Source of the DNA: Photorhabdus thracensis
GTDB lineage: Bacteria; Pseudomonadota; Gammaproteobacteria; Enterobacterales; Enterobacteriaceae
DNA: 64,000 nucleotides
Direction of reading: 5' to 3'
NCBI RefSeq assembly: GCF_001010285.1
Contig: NZ_CP011104.1
Location: forward strand, 2,542,001-2,606,000
The notes beneath the pieces were generated by a model. The model had not been told where the DNA came from, made no database searches, and saw nothing but the letters and a program-made list of their open reading frames with translations. Of this stretch, positions 14,319 to 23,329 are shown piece after piece. The number at the start of each line of letters is the position of its first letter. Position 1 is the stretch's first letter. A program made the translations under genes and the position numbers.

Positions 14319-15710
14319 TACTACAGCCGTAGATAGATATTGTGTCATAATGCGCCAAGTTCTCATGCCAACATAGCGAAAGATTCGATGCAAACACCGT
14401 TGACCCTGTGGACACAGGAGCTGGATACATTACACGCCCGTTTAGCTCCCCTGTTCAAACGCTCCGAACCCCGACAGCGCAGTCTGGCCTACCTTAAGGG
14501 ACTCCTCAGCAACGTCGAACGCAAGAACGGCTGGCAACTGGCTGAGTGGATGGGCGAAGCCACGCCTGACGGGGTACAGCATCTGCTTGAACGTGCCTTG
14601 TGGGATGCCGACGCGGCCCGCGATATCTTGTGTGACTACGTTGTCGGCCACCTGAGGGATGACAACAGCGTGCTGATTGTCGATGAGACCGGATTCATCA
14701 AGAAAGGGCAGTACTCCGCCGGCGTACAGCGCCAGTACAGCGGCACCGCCGGACGGGTGGAGAACAGCCAGATTGGCGTCTTCCTGTGCTATGCCGGCGG
14801 TGGGGGCAGTGCCTTCATTGACCGGGAGTTATATCTGCCCCGTCAGTGGGTTGATGACCCGCCACGGCGTGAGGCGGCGGGTATCCCCACGGAAGTGAAG
14901 TTTGCCACGAAACCCCAGCTGGCCCGCCGGATGCTTGAGCGGGCACTGGATGCCGGCGTCCCCTGTGGCTGGGTCGCGGGCGACAGTGTCTATGGCGGTG
15001 ACCGCCGCCTGCGGGTCTGGCTGGAGTCGCGCCAACAGCCCTTTGTACTGGGCGTCGCCCGGAATGAGCCGCTGTGGTGGAAGGGACCGGTGTTCATGAG
15101 TGCGCAGGCCATCGCCAAATCGCTGACGCCCCGAGCCTGGAAGTGCCGGTCTGCGGGAACCGGCGCCAAAGGCGAACGTCGATACGACTGGGCGTTTACC
15201 CCGCTGTGGCGCCTGCAATTAACGCGGGAAGAACGGCGTTTCGGTCACTACCTGCTCGTGCGTCGCAGCCGTGATGAGAAACAGGAATTAGCCTACTACG
15301 TGGTGTATGCCCCACGAAAGAAGGCGAAGCTCAAGACGCTGGCGCAGGTGGCGGGCCGGCGTTGGGAGATAGAGACGGGTTTCGAAGCCACCAAGGGGGA
15401 GTGCGGTCTGGCGCAATACGAAGTGCGGCGCTGGCAGGGCTGGTATCGCCACATCACGCTGTCCTTGTTAGCCCACGCGGTGCTGGTAGCCTTGCGGGTG
15501 CAGGAGAAAAAAAACGGTGCCGGGGCTGATTGCGTTGAGCGTCCCGGAGTTGCGCAGGCTACTATCACGACTGATGTGGAAAACCCAAGATGTCGTTGAA
15601 CACATTCTGCATTGGTCTCTCTGGAGGCGGAGGCACCAGTACCGTGCTCAGCAGTGTCACTACCGTCGCAGAGGGGGGAGCCCACCCTCAGGATAAGTAC
15701 GGCTGTAGTA
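14319..15710 (+). mobile_element. IS701-family insertion sequence, 1392 bp
   Basis: The left end begins TACTACAGCCGTAGATA and the right end finishes TAAGTACGGCTGTAGTA. These are inverted repeats of about 17 bp with few mismatches. The flanking tetramers are TTAG (14315-14318) and CTAG (15711-15714), both fitting the YTAR target of IS701-type elements, though they are not identical. The element carries one transposase gene, frameshifted near its end. Immediately to the right, sharing the CTAG, is a short element with the same ends. Confidence 0.85.
14388..15695 (+). pseudogene. IS701-family transposase, frameshifted in a run of eight A
   Basis: DDE transposase that starts at ATG 14388 (MQTPLTLWTQELDTLHARL). 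The catalytic blocks are present: LIVDETGFIKKGQYS (first D), GWVAGDSVYG (second D) and WEIETGFEATKGECGL (E). At about 15508-15515 (GAG, eight A, CGG) the frame breaks. Frame 0 runs on to a non-family tail that stops at 15599. The +1 frame carries the expected C terminus (PGLIALSVPELRRLLSR and later SLWRRRHQ) to the stop at 15693-15695. Seven A would restore one frame, so RNA-polymerase slippage could yield some intact protein. Otherwise it is a recent pseudogene. The catalytic core lies entirely before the break. Confidence 0.8.
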
Positions 15711-15714
15711 CTAG

Positions 15715-15837
15715 TACTACAGCCGTAGATACCAGAAAGTTGCATTTTCCTTGATGGTCACCACTCTGAGAAACCGCATGAATTAAGCTTTTCTATGAGT
15801 GTCTTTTCTGTTGAAAAAAGTAAGTACGGCTGTAGTA
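15715..15837. mobile_element. MITE-like element with IS701-type ends, 123 bp
   Basis: This short stretch begins TACTACAGCCGTAGATA and ends TAAGTACGGCTGTAGTA, the same termini as the adjacent IS. Its interior is unrelated and non-coding. It is bounded on both sides by CTAG (15711-15714 and 15838-15841), a perfect YTAR-type target duplication. It is best read as a non-autonomous element mobilised by an IS701-type transposase. Confidence 0.75.
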
Positions 15838-15841
15838 CTAG

Positions 15842-16183
15842 TACCCATAATGGTGCTTTTCTGGGAGATAATATCAGTAGCAGCAGATTAATCAGTAGCT
15901 TAGTGCTTTAACCTTATCTGAGGTTAACCGACAAATACTATAGAAAACATTGCCTGTTAAATTTTACATTCTTGCTGGAATTGTAGATAAGTGTCATCTT
16001 TGTATTTTACATTATATTTTGACTGAAAATTATCCTACAGAGTCTGAATAGATAATAAATCGGGATCACTGTTCCACTACCAGGCTAAACTCAAAAAAAA
16101 CGTGTTCTGATAGTGTATAAATATGTCATAGCGCTGTGTTTATTATCCTAAACTTTTTTACTAATTTTGTATTGTATTGAAAT
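15842..16183. other. Intergenic region before gntR
   Basis: About 340 bp of A/T-rich sequence that should hold the gntR promoter. No confident -35/-10 pair or operator can be named. The gntR start has only a weak ribosome site. Confidence 0.4.
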
Positions 16184-17179
16184 ATGAAGAAAAAACGTCC
16201 TATTTTACAAGATGTGGCTGATCTTGTTGGTGTTACAAAAATGACAGTAAGTCGTTTCTTGCGTAACCCCGATCAAGTTTCTGAGCAATTGCGAAAGAAA
16301 ATAGCTGATGCTTTGGATGAATTAGGTTATATCCCGAACCGAGTTCCGGATATTCTTTCTAATTCTACTAGTCATGCTATCGGTGTTTTATTGCCTTCTT
16401 TGACTAACCAGGTTTTTGCGGAAGTTATTCGTGGTATCGAATATGTGACAGATCGTAATGGTTATCAAACTATGCTGGCTCATTATGGTTACCATTCAGA
16501 GAAGGAAGAGGAACGTTTAATTTCCCTGCTTTCCTACAATATTGATGGCTTGATTCTTTCTGAACGTACTCACACACCGCGCACTTTGAAGATGCTGGAA
16601 ACGGCCGGGATCCCTGTCGTTGAGCTGATGGACTGTGTTTCTCCCTGTATCGACACGGCAGTCGGTATTGATAATTTTGAAGCAGCCCGACAGATGACTG
16701 CGGCAATGATTGAGCGTGGTTGCCAGCGGGTGATTTATCTTGGAGCAAGGCAGGATGAAAGGACCATTATTCGCCTGGAAGGTTATGAGGCTGCAATGAA
16801 AAGCGTAGGTTTAAAGCCAGGTAAGGTAATGACACCTGACAGCTCTTCTTACACCTTAGGGGGGAAACTACTGAATGAAGCACGAACAAAGTATCCTGAT
16901 GTGGATGGTCTGTTTTGTACCAATGATGACCTCGCTATCGGAGCAATTTTTGAGTGTCAACGTCAGGGGATAGCTGTACCGCATGATATTGCGATAGCGG
17001 GTTTTCATGGTCACGATGTTGGTCGGGTGATGACACCAAAACTTGCCAGTGTGTTGACACCTCGTGACTTAATGGGACGGAAGGCTGCTGGATTATTGAT
17101 GGCACGGCTGAAAGGTGAACATTTACCACAGAAAATGATCGATATCGGTTTTCAGTTATCCTTAGGAGAAAGTATTTAA
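16184..17179 (+). CDS. gntR: gntR, gluconate operon repressor (LacI family)
   Basis: 331-residue LacI-family regulator. The N-terminal helix-turn-helix DVADLVGVTKMTVSRFLRNP and the hinge region (LDELGYIPNRVPDILSN) precede a periplasmic-binding-protein-like effector domain. Blocks closely match E. coli GntR: IGVLLPSLTNQVFAEV, NIDGLILSERTHTPRTLK and CTNDDLAIGA. It represses gluconate uptake and phosphorylation genes until gluconate binds. It lies directly upstream of gntK-gntU, and a double operator sits between. It is intact. Confidence 0.96.
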   Translation: MKKKRPILQDVADLVGVTKMTVSRFLRNPDQVSEQLRKKIADALDELGYIPNRVPDILSNSTSHAIGVLLPSLTNQVFAEVIRGIEYVTDRNGYQTMLAHYGYHSEKEEERLISLLSYNIDGLILSERTHTPRTLKMLETAGIPVVELMDCVSPCIDTAVGIDNFEAARQMTAAMIERGCQRVIYLGARQDERTIIRLEGYEAAMKSVGLKPGKVMTPDSSSYTLGGKLLNEARTKYPDVDGLFCTNDDLAIGAIFECQRQGIAVPHDIAIAGFHGHDVGRVMTPKLASVLTPRDLMGRKAAGLLMARLKGEHLPQKMIDIGFQLSLGESI

Positions 17180-17284
17180 TCGGTCAACTGGATTCACATT
17201 CTTTGAGCTCATTTGTGATAAATATCTCATTTCCATTTCTTGAATATTCCGTATTGTTGCGAAGTTTACTTCTACTTCTGATAA

Positions 17285-17310
17285 TGTTACCGATAACAGT
17301 TACCGGTAAC
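17285..17310. promoter_or_regulatory. Two adjacent GntR operators upstream of gntK
   Basis: TGTTACCGATAACA (17285-17298, arms TGTTA/TAACA) is followed at once by the perfect palindrome GTTACCGGTAAC (17299-17310). Both fit the GntR consensus as I recall it (ATGTTACCSGTAWCAT type). They lie 37 bp before the gntK ATG, so bound repressor would block the gntKU promoter. Confidence 0.85.
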
Positions 17311-17346
17311 ATTTTGTGGGTGAAATATCTGCGCTAAGGAATTTAT

Positions 17347-17886
17347 ATGAGAGATACCCAGCATTCGAATCATGTTTTTGTGCTTATGGGGGTATCAGGC
17401 AGTGGTAAATCTGCTGTTGCCAATGCTGTGGCTTATAAACTGGACTCCGCTTTTTTGGATGGTGATTTCTTACACCCAAGATCTAACATTAATAAGATGG
17501 CTAAAGGCTATGCACTGAATGATGAAGATCGTAAGCCCTGGTTGAAATCACTAAATGATGCAGTTTTTGCCATGCAACGCACAAATCCAGTTTCCCTGAT
17601 TGTTTGTTCTGCTTTAAAAAAGCATTACCGGGATATGTTGCGTGATAATAATAAGAATCTGTCATTTCTTTATATGAGAGGTGACTTTGATTTAATTGAA
17701 AGTCGGTTGAAAGCACGTAAAGATCATTTCTTTAAACCTCAAATGTTGGTGTCTCAATTTGAGGCATTAGAAGAACCGGGTAGAGATGAAAAGGATGTTT
17801 ATCTGATTGATATTAGTTCGTCTCTTGATGAAGTGATTAATCACTCAATAAGAATAATTAACAGTGTCATTTCAGGGGAAAAATAA
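17347..17886 (+). CDS. gntK: gntK, gluconokinase
   Basis: 179-residue P-loop kinase that phosphorylates D-gluconate to 6-phosphogluconate for the Entner-Doudoroff and pentose phosphate routes. The Walker A motif GVSGSGKSAV is near the N terminus. LDGDFLHPRSNINKMAKG forms the gluconate and magnesium site, and the block LIVCSALKKHYRDMLR is typical of the family. The stop codon overlaps the gntU start (TAATG). The gene sits under the double GntR operator. Confidence 0.95.
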   Translation: MRDTQHSNHVFVLMGVSGSGKSAVANAVAYKLDSAFLDGDFLHPRSNINKMAKGYALNDEDRKPWLKSLNDAVFAMQRTNPVSLIVCSALKKHYRDMLRDNNKNLSFLYMRGDFDLIESRLKARKDHFFKPQMLVSQFEALEEPGRDEKDVYLIDISSSLDEVINHSIRIINSVISGEK

Positions 17887-19223
17887 TGAGTACTTTAACC
17901 TTAGTGCTGACAGCAGTTGGCTCTGTTCTTTTACTGCTGTTTCTGGTGATGAAGGCCAGAATACATGCTTTTGTTGCGTTAATACTGGTATCTATGGGCG
18001 CGGGTGTTTTTTCTGGTATGCCATTGGATAAAATTACCGAAACAATGCAAGAAGGAATGGGCGGAACATTAGGCTTTCTGGCGATTGTTGTTGCACTGGG
18101 AGCGATGTTTGGTAAGGTTCTGCATGAAACAGGTGCTCTGGATCAGATTGCGATTAAATTACTAAATAGTTTTGGTGAAAGCCGTGCGCATTATTCATTG
18201 GGGATCGCGGGTCTGGTTTGTGCTTTACCGCTGTTTTTTGATGTAGCGATTGTTTTATTGATTGGTGTGGCGTTTGCAGTCGCGCGTCGTACTGGTGGTA
18301 ACGTAGTGAAACTGGTTATTCCTTTGTTTGCTGGTGTTGCGGCAGCCGCAGCGTTTCTGTTACCCGGTCCAGTTCCGATGTTGTTGGCTTCACAGATGAA
18401 TGCTGATTTTGGCTGGATGATCCTGATTGGTATCAGTGCAGTGATTCCGGGGATGTTACTGGCTGGTCCAATCTTTGGTAGTTTCGTCAGTAAATATGTC
18501 ACCTTGGATTTACCCGCTGATATAAGTGAACCCAGTCTTGGTCAAGGTAAAATGCCATCTTTTGGTTTGAGCTTGTCGCTGGTTTTGCTCCCTTTGGCTT
18601 TGGTTGGTCTAAAAGCTGTTGGTGAGAGTTTTGTTGAACAAGGCTCTGAATTGTATTTGTGGCTTGAATTCATCGGTCACCCATTCTCTGCGATTTTGGT
18701 TGCTTGTCTGGTTGCCATTTATGGTCTGGCAATTCGTCGTGGGATGAGTAAAGAAAAAGTGATGGATATTTGCTCTTCGGCTATTCAACCTGCTGGAATT
18801 ATTTTGTTGGTTACCGGGGCCGGTGGTGTATTCAAACAAGTGTTGGTGGATTCTGGGGTTGGTCCTGCGTTGGGGAATGCATTGATTGGCGCGGGTCTGC
18901 CAATTGCATTAGCGTGTTTTATCCTTGCTGGTACAGTGCGTGTTATTCAAGGGTCTGCGACCGTTGCTTGCCTGACAACCGTTGGTTTGATTCTGCCGGT
19001 TGTTGATGTATTGGAATATTCTGGGGCCCAACTTGCTGCCCTTTCAATCTGTATTGCTGGGGGGTCTCTGGTATTGAGCCATGTTAATGATTCCGGTTTC
19101 TGGTTGTTCGGTAAATTTACTGGAGCGACAGAATCTCAAACACTGAAAACCTGGTCAATTATGGAAACTATTCTTGGAATAACGGGAGCGGCGGTTGGGA
19201 TGGTTTTCTTTGCCATGATGTAA
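17886..19223 (+). CDS. gntU: gntU, gluconate permease
   Basis: 445-residue inner-membrane gluconate:H+ symporter of the GntP family with about 12-14 hydrophobic segments. Over its length it reads very like the low-affinity E. coli GntU, for example ALGAMFGKVLHETGALDQIA, PLFAGVAAAAAFLLPGP, VIQGSATVACLTTVG and SHVNDSGFWLFGKFTG. It is translationally coupled to gntK by a one-base overlap. A hairpin follows about 100 bp after the stop. Confidence 0.95.
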   Translation: MSTLTLVLTAVGSVLLLLFLVMKARIHAFVALILVSMGAGVFSGMPLDKITETMQEGMGGTLGFLAIVVALGAMFGKVLHETGALDQIAIKLLNSFGESRAHYSLGIAGLVCALPLFFDVAIVLLIGVAFAVARRTGGNVVKLVIPLFAGVAAAAAFLLPGPVPMLLASQMNADFGWMILIGISAVIPGMLLAGPIFGSFVSKYVTLDLPADISEPSLGQGKMPSFGLSLSLVLLPLALVGLKAVGESFVEQGSELYLWLEFIGHPFSAILVACLVAIYGLAIRRGMSKEKVMDICSSAIQPAGIILLVTGAGGVFKQVLVDSGVGPALGNALIGAGLPIALACFILAGTVRVIQGSATVACLTTVGLILPVVDVLEYSGAQLAALSICIAGGSLVLSHVNDSGFWLFGKFTGATESQTLKTWSIMETILGITGAAVGMVFFAMM

Positions 19224-19319
19224 TGTCCTTTCTGGGTTTTTAAAGTGCTGTTACAAGATGAGAAGATGAAGCTCTTAAGAGCTAAAACGTAAAGTACTTT
19301 TTTGGGATGTTAAATTAAT

Positions 19320-19340
19320 GCCGTTTTCTATGAAAACGGC
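19320..19340 (+). terminator. Possible terminator after gntU
   Basis: The stem GCCGTTTT / AAAACGGC has a 5-nt loop. No proper T run follows (TATATAAG), so termination may be weak. In the opposite direction it could also close the mig-14 transcript. Confidence 0.4.
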
Positions 19341-19383
19341 TATATAAGCCATATAAGTTAGTTATGTAAGGATATTGATGAAA

Positions 19384-20110
19384 CTAGAATAAGCTCCTTA
19401 CTAATGGATAACGATTGCACCAGCGATCTTTATAGCTAAGAGAAGGTCTGCCAATAGAATAACGCATAGTTTTTTGATGTTGCTGGCAGAGGTCTGAAGC
19501 GTTATGAATATTTAACCACATTAAAATACTGCCAACACTGAGATTGGCATGTTCAGGATCGAGCCCGCCGTCTACTGCGTCAAATGAAATCCACTGGGGA
19601 CTGTCTGCTTTTATGACGAGATCGTAGGCTACCGGGGCACCATTGATAGTTAAAACGTTCCCGTACAGATGTTGTTTGAGCTCGGTATATAATTCAATTA
19701 ATTTTTCTTTCTCTTCTTCATTATGTGTTTTATATGTCCAGCGTTTTTCGTACAGTGTAGTGTAAATATCGACGAACTCTTGACAGGTAAAATCGTTAAT
19801 TTGATGTATTTCCCCGCCAGAACGCTTAAATTTGTTAATTTCATTACTTCGGTTTCTTCTTGTTTTATAAGAAAAATTCTCTTTAGCAAGACAGACTGTT
19901 CGTTTGTTTAACCGACCATAACAAACGTTGATAAAATTTTCTTTGTGCAGGAGCGAGATGGCTTTAGATTTCCCTGGGATTAGGGTTTTTAGATGTTTGG
20001 CGATAGGAAAGATAATTTCATCGTAAGAGAAGAAATGGTAATTTTTTTGATGACTTGCTGCCAGATGATGATCCAGATTATTGACAAAGTGCTGGTTTTT
20101 TATCCGGCAT
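19384..20110 (-). pseudogene. mig-14: mig-14 homologue, 3' fragment (separated by an IS)
   Basis: The C-terminal two thirds of a Mig-14-family protein. In Salmonella it is an inner-membrane-associated factor needed for resistance to cationic antimicrobial peptides. The match to Salmonella Mig-14 is clear in the blocks YDEIIFPIA, LAKENFSYKTRRNRSNE, DFTCQEFVDIYTTLYEKRW, VIKADSPQWISFD and NLSVGSILMWLNI. The N-terminal part lies 1.5 kb upstream at 21602-21901 on the same strand, with an IS1182-type element between them. The reading frame runs on a little into the IS and has a chance ATG there, so a truncated product could be made but would lack the first 90 or so residues. Confidence 0.85.
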
Positions 20111-20111
20111 T

Positions 20112-21597
20112 TTGTTTTAATTAAGTTCCGTTCACTCAACGGAGCTTGCCACCATGTTAAGACCCCCCCCTCTCCAGACTTTCCCGCCAGAAACGCTCTC
20201 GCTTGACGAGCTGGTCCCTAAAAATCATTTGGTCCGTCAAGTCGATGCTGCCATTGATTTCGAATTTATCCGCGAATTAGTCGCCCCGTTGTATTGCCAC
20301 AATAATGGCCGTCCTGCTATCGATCCGGTCATGCTGATTAAAATGATGTTACTCGGCTACTTGTTTGGCGTCCCCAGTGAACGCCGTCTGGTTCAGGAAA
20401 TTCAGGTTAATGTGGCTTACCGCTGGTTTCTGCGCCTCGGACTGACAGAGAAGGTCCCTGATGCCTCAACCCTGAGTCAGAACCGCCGCCGCCGTTTCAA
20501 TCATACCGCGGTCTTCCAGCAGATTTTTGACCACATTGTTGAACAGGCGATGGCCAAAGGATTCGTGGGCGGACGCGTACTCTATACCGACAGCACCCAC
20601 CTGAAAGCCAGTGCCAATCCGCATAAATCGGAGAATGTCATGCGGCCGGTTCCCCCCGGCGCCTATTTTGATGCACTGGATAAAGCCGTCACTGAAGACC
20701 GGGCGGCAGCCGGAAAAAAAGCCTGAAGCCAGCCCTAAAGGAACGGCAGAGAAAGACGAAGGTCAGTACCACTGATCCGGAAAGCGGGTTTATGCACCGG
20801 ACCAACAAACCCAGGGGGTTCTTTTACCTTGACCACCGTACCGTGGATGGGCAAGTCGGTATTATCACCGATACCTACGCCACACCGGGTAATGTCCACG
20901 ATAGCCAGCCTTTTATCAAGCGCTTGACGCGTCAGTTAGAGCGTTTTGCCCTCAATCCCCTCGCGGTTGGGTTGGATGCGGGCTATTTTACGGCCCCGGT
21001 TTGTTACTTAACGGAACAGTTAGGTGTCATGCCGATAATCGGTTACCGCCGTCCGAATAAGGGGTCGAACGTCTTCCAGAAAAAACATTTTACCTATGAC
21101 AAGCAGGAGGACTGCTATGTGTGCCCTCAGGGCGAAAAGTTGATTTATAAAACAACCAGCCGAGAGGGATACCGGCATTATCAGGCCGCGGCGAATATCT
21201 GCCAGTATTGCCCGAAACGCGCGTCCTGTACGCAGGCCAAAGGGGGCAAAAAGATAACCCGTCATGTCTGGGAGGACAGTAAAGAGCAGGCCAGGGAAAA
21301 CCGGCTAACGGAGTGGGGTAAAAAAACCTACAAGCGGCGAAAGGAGACGATAGAGCGTAGTTTTGCAGATGCGAAGCAACATCACGGGCACCGCTATGCC
21401 CGTTTCCGTGGGTTGCAAAAAGTGCAAATACAGTGTCTTTTGGCAGCCACAGCCCAAAATATCAAGAAGATAGCCTTGCTGGTCGCAATGCTTTGTTGTT
21501 TTTATCTCTGGAGAGCGAGCATTTCATTGCAGGAGAAGCGAAAATAACGCCTTGTCGGGCGATTAAATTGGCTTAATGAGGAAAGAGGAAAATGGAT
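20112..21597 (+). mobile_element. IS1182-family element inserted in mig-14
   Basis: About 1.49 kb of higher-GC sequence splits mig-14. The hexamer GGCATT occurs at both edges (20106-20111 and 21598-21603) and may be a target duplication. I cannot see convincing long terminal inverted repeats, so the ends are approximate. The element carries one transposase gene on the + strand, opposite to mig-14, and that gene is itself frameshifted. Confidence 0.75.
20154..21547 (+). pseudogene. IS1182-family transposase, -1 frameshift at an A7 run
   Basis: The N-terminal segment (20154-20726, about 190 residues) has the IS1182 blocks PPETLSLDELVPKNHLVR, DPVMLIKMMLLGYLFG and YTDSTHLKASANP. The C-terminal segment (to 21547) carries PGNVHDSQPFIKRL, VGLDAGYFTAP and RKETIERSFADAKQHHGHRY. 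They are joined at GGA, seven A, GCC near 20720. Frame 0 stops at TGA a few bases later, while the -1 frame reads on through KKSLKPALKERQRKTK without a stop. A run of seven A is a classic slippery site, so programmed frameshifting or transcript slippage could yield the full protein. A simple loss of one A is equally possible. Confidence 0.82.
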
Positions 21598-21601
21598 GGC
21601 A

Positions 21602-21901
21602 TTATGATTCACAATGAAAGGAACAAATCCCGTTATTTTCAACGAGGTTTGTCAGCGGTCTGTGATCTTTGCATGTAAAGTATGCACCTTCGATAACGTT
21701 TTCTGTTTTTGGGTTTTCTTTAACGTAAAAGATAAAATTATTCCCAAATTTTTTGTTTAAAAAACTTACAATATTGGGGTGAGTAGATATTCCACCGCCA
21801 TAAAGAGAATAGGCCTGTTGGTAACGTTCAAAACTACATTCTTTCCAGCCGGAAATGAATCTTCTTATAGAACCTTTAGGATATTTTTTTGAAAAAATCA
21901 T
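21602..21901 (-). pseudogene. mig-14: mig-14 homologue, 5' fragment
   Basis: The N-terminal 99 residues of a Mig-14-like protein. MIFSKKYPKG and ISGWKECSFERYQQAYSLYGG match the start of Salmonella Mig-14. THPNIVSFL and EGAYF align further along. The frame reaches a stop (TAA) at the edge of the IS1182-type element. The rest of the gene is at 19384-20110. The N-terminal GNAT-like part alone is unlikely to work. The start ATG is the natural one for the family. Confidence 0.85.
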
Positions 21902-22009
21902 ATTTTAAATACTCTTTTTAACGCTATGTGTTACAGATGGCATAAACTTATTTTTAATTGCATTAAATGTAGTGAAAAAGATGATTGGTTTTTAACTAAA
22001 TTGATACCT

Positions 22010-22037
22010 TATGAACTTGTTCATATTATAGTTCATA
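22010..22037. promoter_or_regulatory. Operator-like triple repeat upstream of mig-14
   Basis: TATGAAC-TT-GTTCATA (22010-22025) is a perfect 7-bp inverted repeat. A third half-site GTTCATA follows at 22031-22037. It lies about 110 bp upstream of the mig-14 start and just beyond the end of the ape1-like gene. A dimeric repressor or activator site is plausible, but no regulator can be named. Confidence 0.4.
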
Positions 22038-22108
22038 ACTCTAAGATTTTGTTGCACTAAATGCAATACTGGTATTTAGTACGATTCCCAATGAAGCTTC
22101 ATTGTTGC

Positions 22109-23329
22109 TTATTGATCGAGAATATTTATTAATTGCTGATATAAAGCTTCAGCACTGCGTTCATAGCCTATAGCTGAAAGGTGAACATAATCTGGGCGCG
22201 CAAGATCTTGCTGCGCCCAGCTTCTAATTGAACACTCTCCACCCATATATTTACGCCAATTCCAGAATAGTGTGTGCTGCTCTTGCGCGACTTCTTGCTG
22301 AATACGGATGACGTCATTCAACATTGCTGGTTGTTGTGATGTACAACTTGCTGCTTGACTGTTTTTTAAGGAATCACCTGGCCCGATAATAAGGATAACT
22401 GCTTGTGGTAAATGATGACGAATTTGTTTTACCTTGGTTTCCAGTTGCTGGTGATAACTTGATAAGTCTAGAGAATCATTAAATGCTTCATTGGTGCCAT
22501 AAGCGAGGATCACCATATCGGGGTACATTTGCGCTAATGTATTAATCCATTGTGGCTGCCACTTATCGATCATATTAATGGTTGCACCATTAATACCTAA
22601 AGCGGACAACATAACACCTGGTTGTTTACGTTTGATAAACCAGCCACCTAATTCTAACTGATTATTTTGTATCGCCATAATATTAACCGGGAATGTGACT
22701 GATTCTTCTGTGGAAAATTGCCATTGACCGTGAGTTGCCGGTAATTTAAGTATTCTCTTGATTGCAGACTGAACCAGAATTTGAGAATCGCCCGTTGCCT
22801 GGTATAACGTTTTAAGTTGATAGCGATTACGAGATGGTGAAAACAGTTCTAAAGTTAATTGACTCGTTTGGCTATCGGGCTCTGCAATTGCACCACCGAG
22901 CGGGAAATCAGGTTGATTATCTTTGCGACTGGTCGTTAGTTCCCATTGCTGTTTATTGCCCGTCATGCTGATTATCGCATTACGTTGGCCGGGCACATTT
23001 ATTGGGCTGATAAAGCCAATACCTGCATCACCAAAACGTTGTTGTAATAGAGAACGGAGTTTGCCGGTAAAAAAGTCTGCGGCAGTGTGGGAATCACCTA
23101 TCTGAACAAAATGCAGTTGATTATGGCGGCTGTTGTGAAGTTTATCTGCCAGTAAGGTGAGATTAGGTTCACCAAAGTCTGTTAACTGTTGGTTTGCTTT
23201 TGCCGGCTGTTGTGTTGGCAATGGCTCTGGTTTTTGTTTATGGCATGATATCAGACTTAAAGAGAGCATGATGACCAGACCAAGCCCGATAGAATGATAT
23301 CGCCGGCGGAGTTGTTTAAGTCTTTCCAT
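22109..23329 (-). CDS. SGNH-family lipoprotein, Ape1-like (peptidoglycan O-acetylesterase candidate)
   Basis: About 406 residues from the ATG at 23329 (MERLKQLRRRY); an upstream TTG is possible but less likely. The N terminus has a hydrophobic segment ending in the lipobox-like LSLISC, so a periplasm-facing lipoprotein is expected. The SGNH catalytic serine block is FVQIGDSHTAADFF. ILAYGTNEAFND holds the conserved Asn, and DYVHLSAIGYE the Asp-His pair near the C terminus. The GDSH form of the motif and its place behind MBOAT and DUF459-type genes recall Neisseria Ape1 in the patA-patB-ape1 cluster. The start overlaps the upstream gene's stop by 14 bp. Function is inferred and the substrate untested. 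Confidence 0.7.
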   Translation of the reverse strand: MERLKQLRRRYHSIGLGLVIMLSLSLISCHKQKPEPLPTQQPAKANQQLTDFGEPNLTLLADKLHNSRHNQLHFVQIGDSHTAADFFTGKLRSLLQQRFGDAGIGFISPINVPGQRNAIISMTGNKQQWELTTSRKDNQPDFPLGGAIAEPDSQTSQLTLELFSPSRNRYQLKTLYQATGDSQILVQSAIKRILKLPATHGQWQFSTEESVTFPVNIMAIQNNQLELGGWFIKRKQPGVMLSALGINGATINMIDKWQPQWINTLAQMYPDMVILAYGTNEAFNDSLDLSSYHQQLETKVKQIRHHLPQAVILIIGPGDSLKNSQAASCTSQQPAMLNDVIRIQQEVAQEQHTLFWNWRKYMGGECSIRSWAQQDLARPDYVHLSAIGYERSAEALYQQLINILDQ

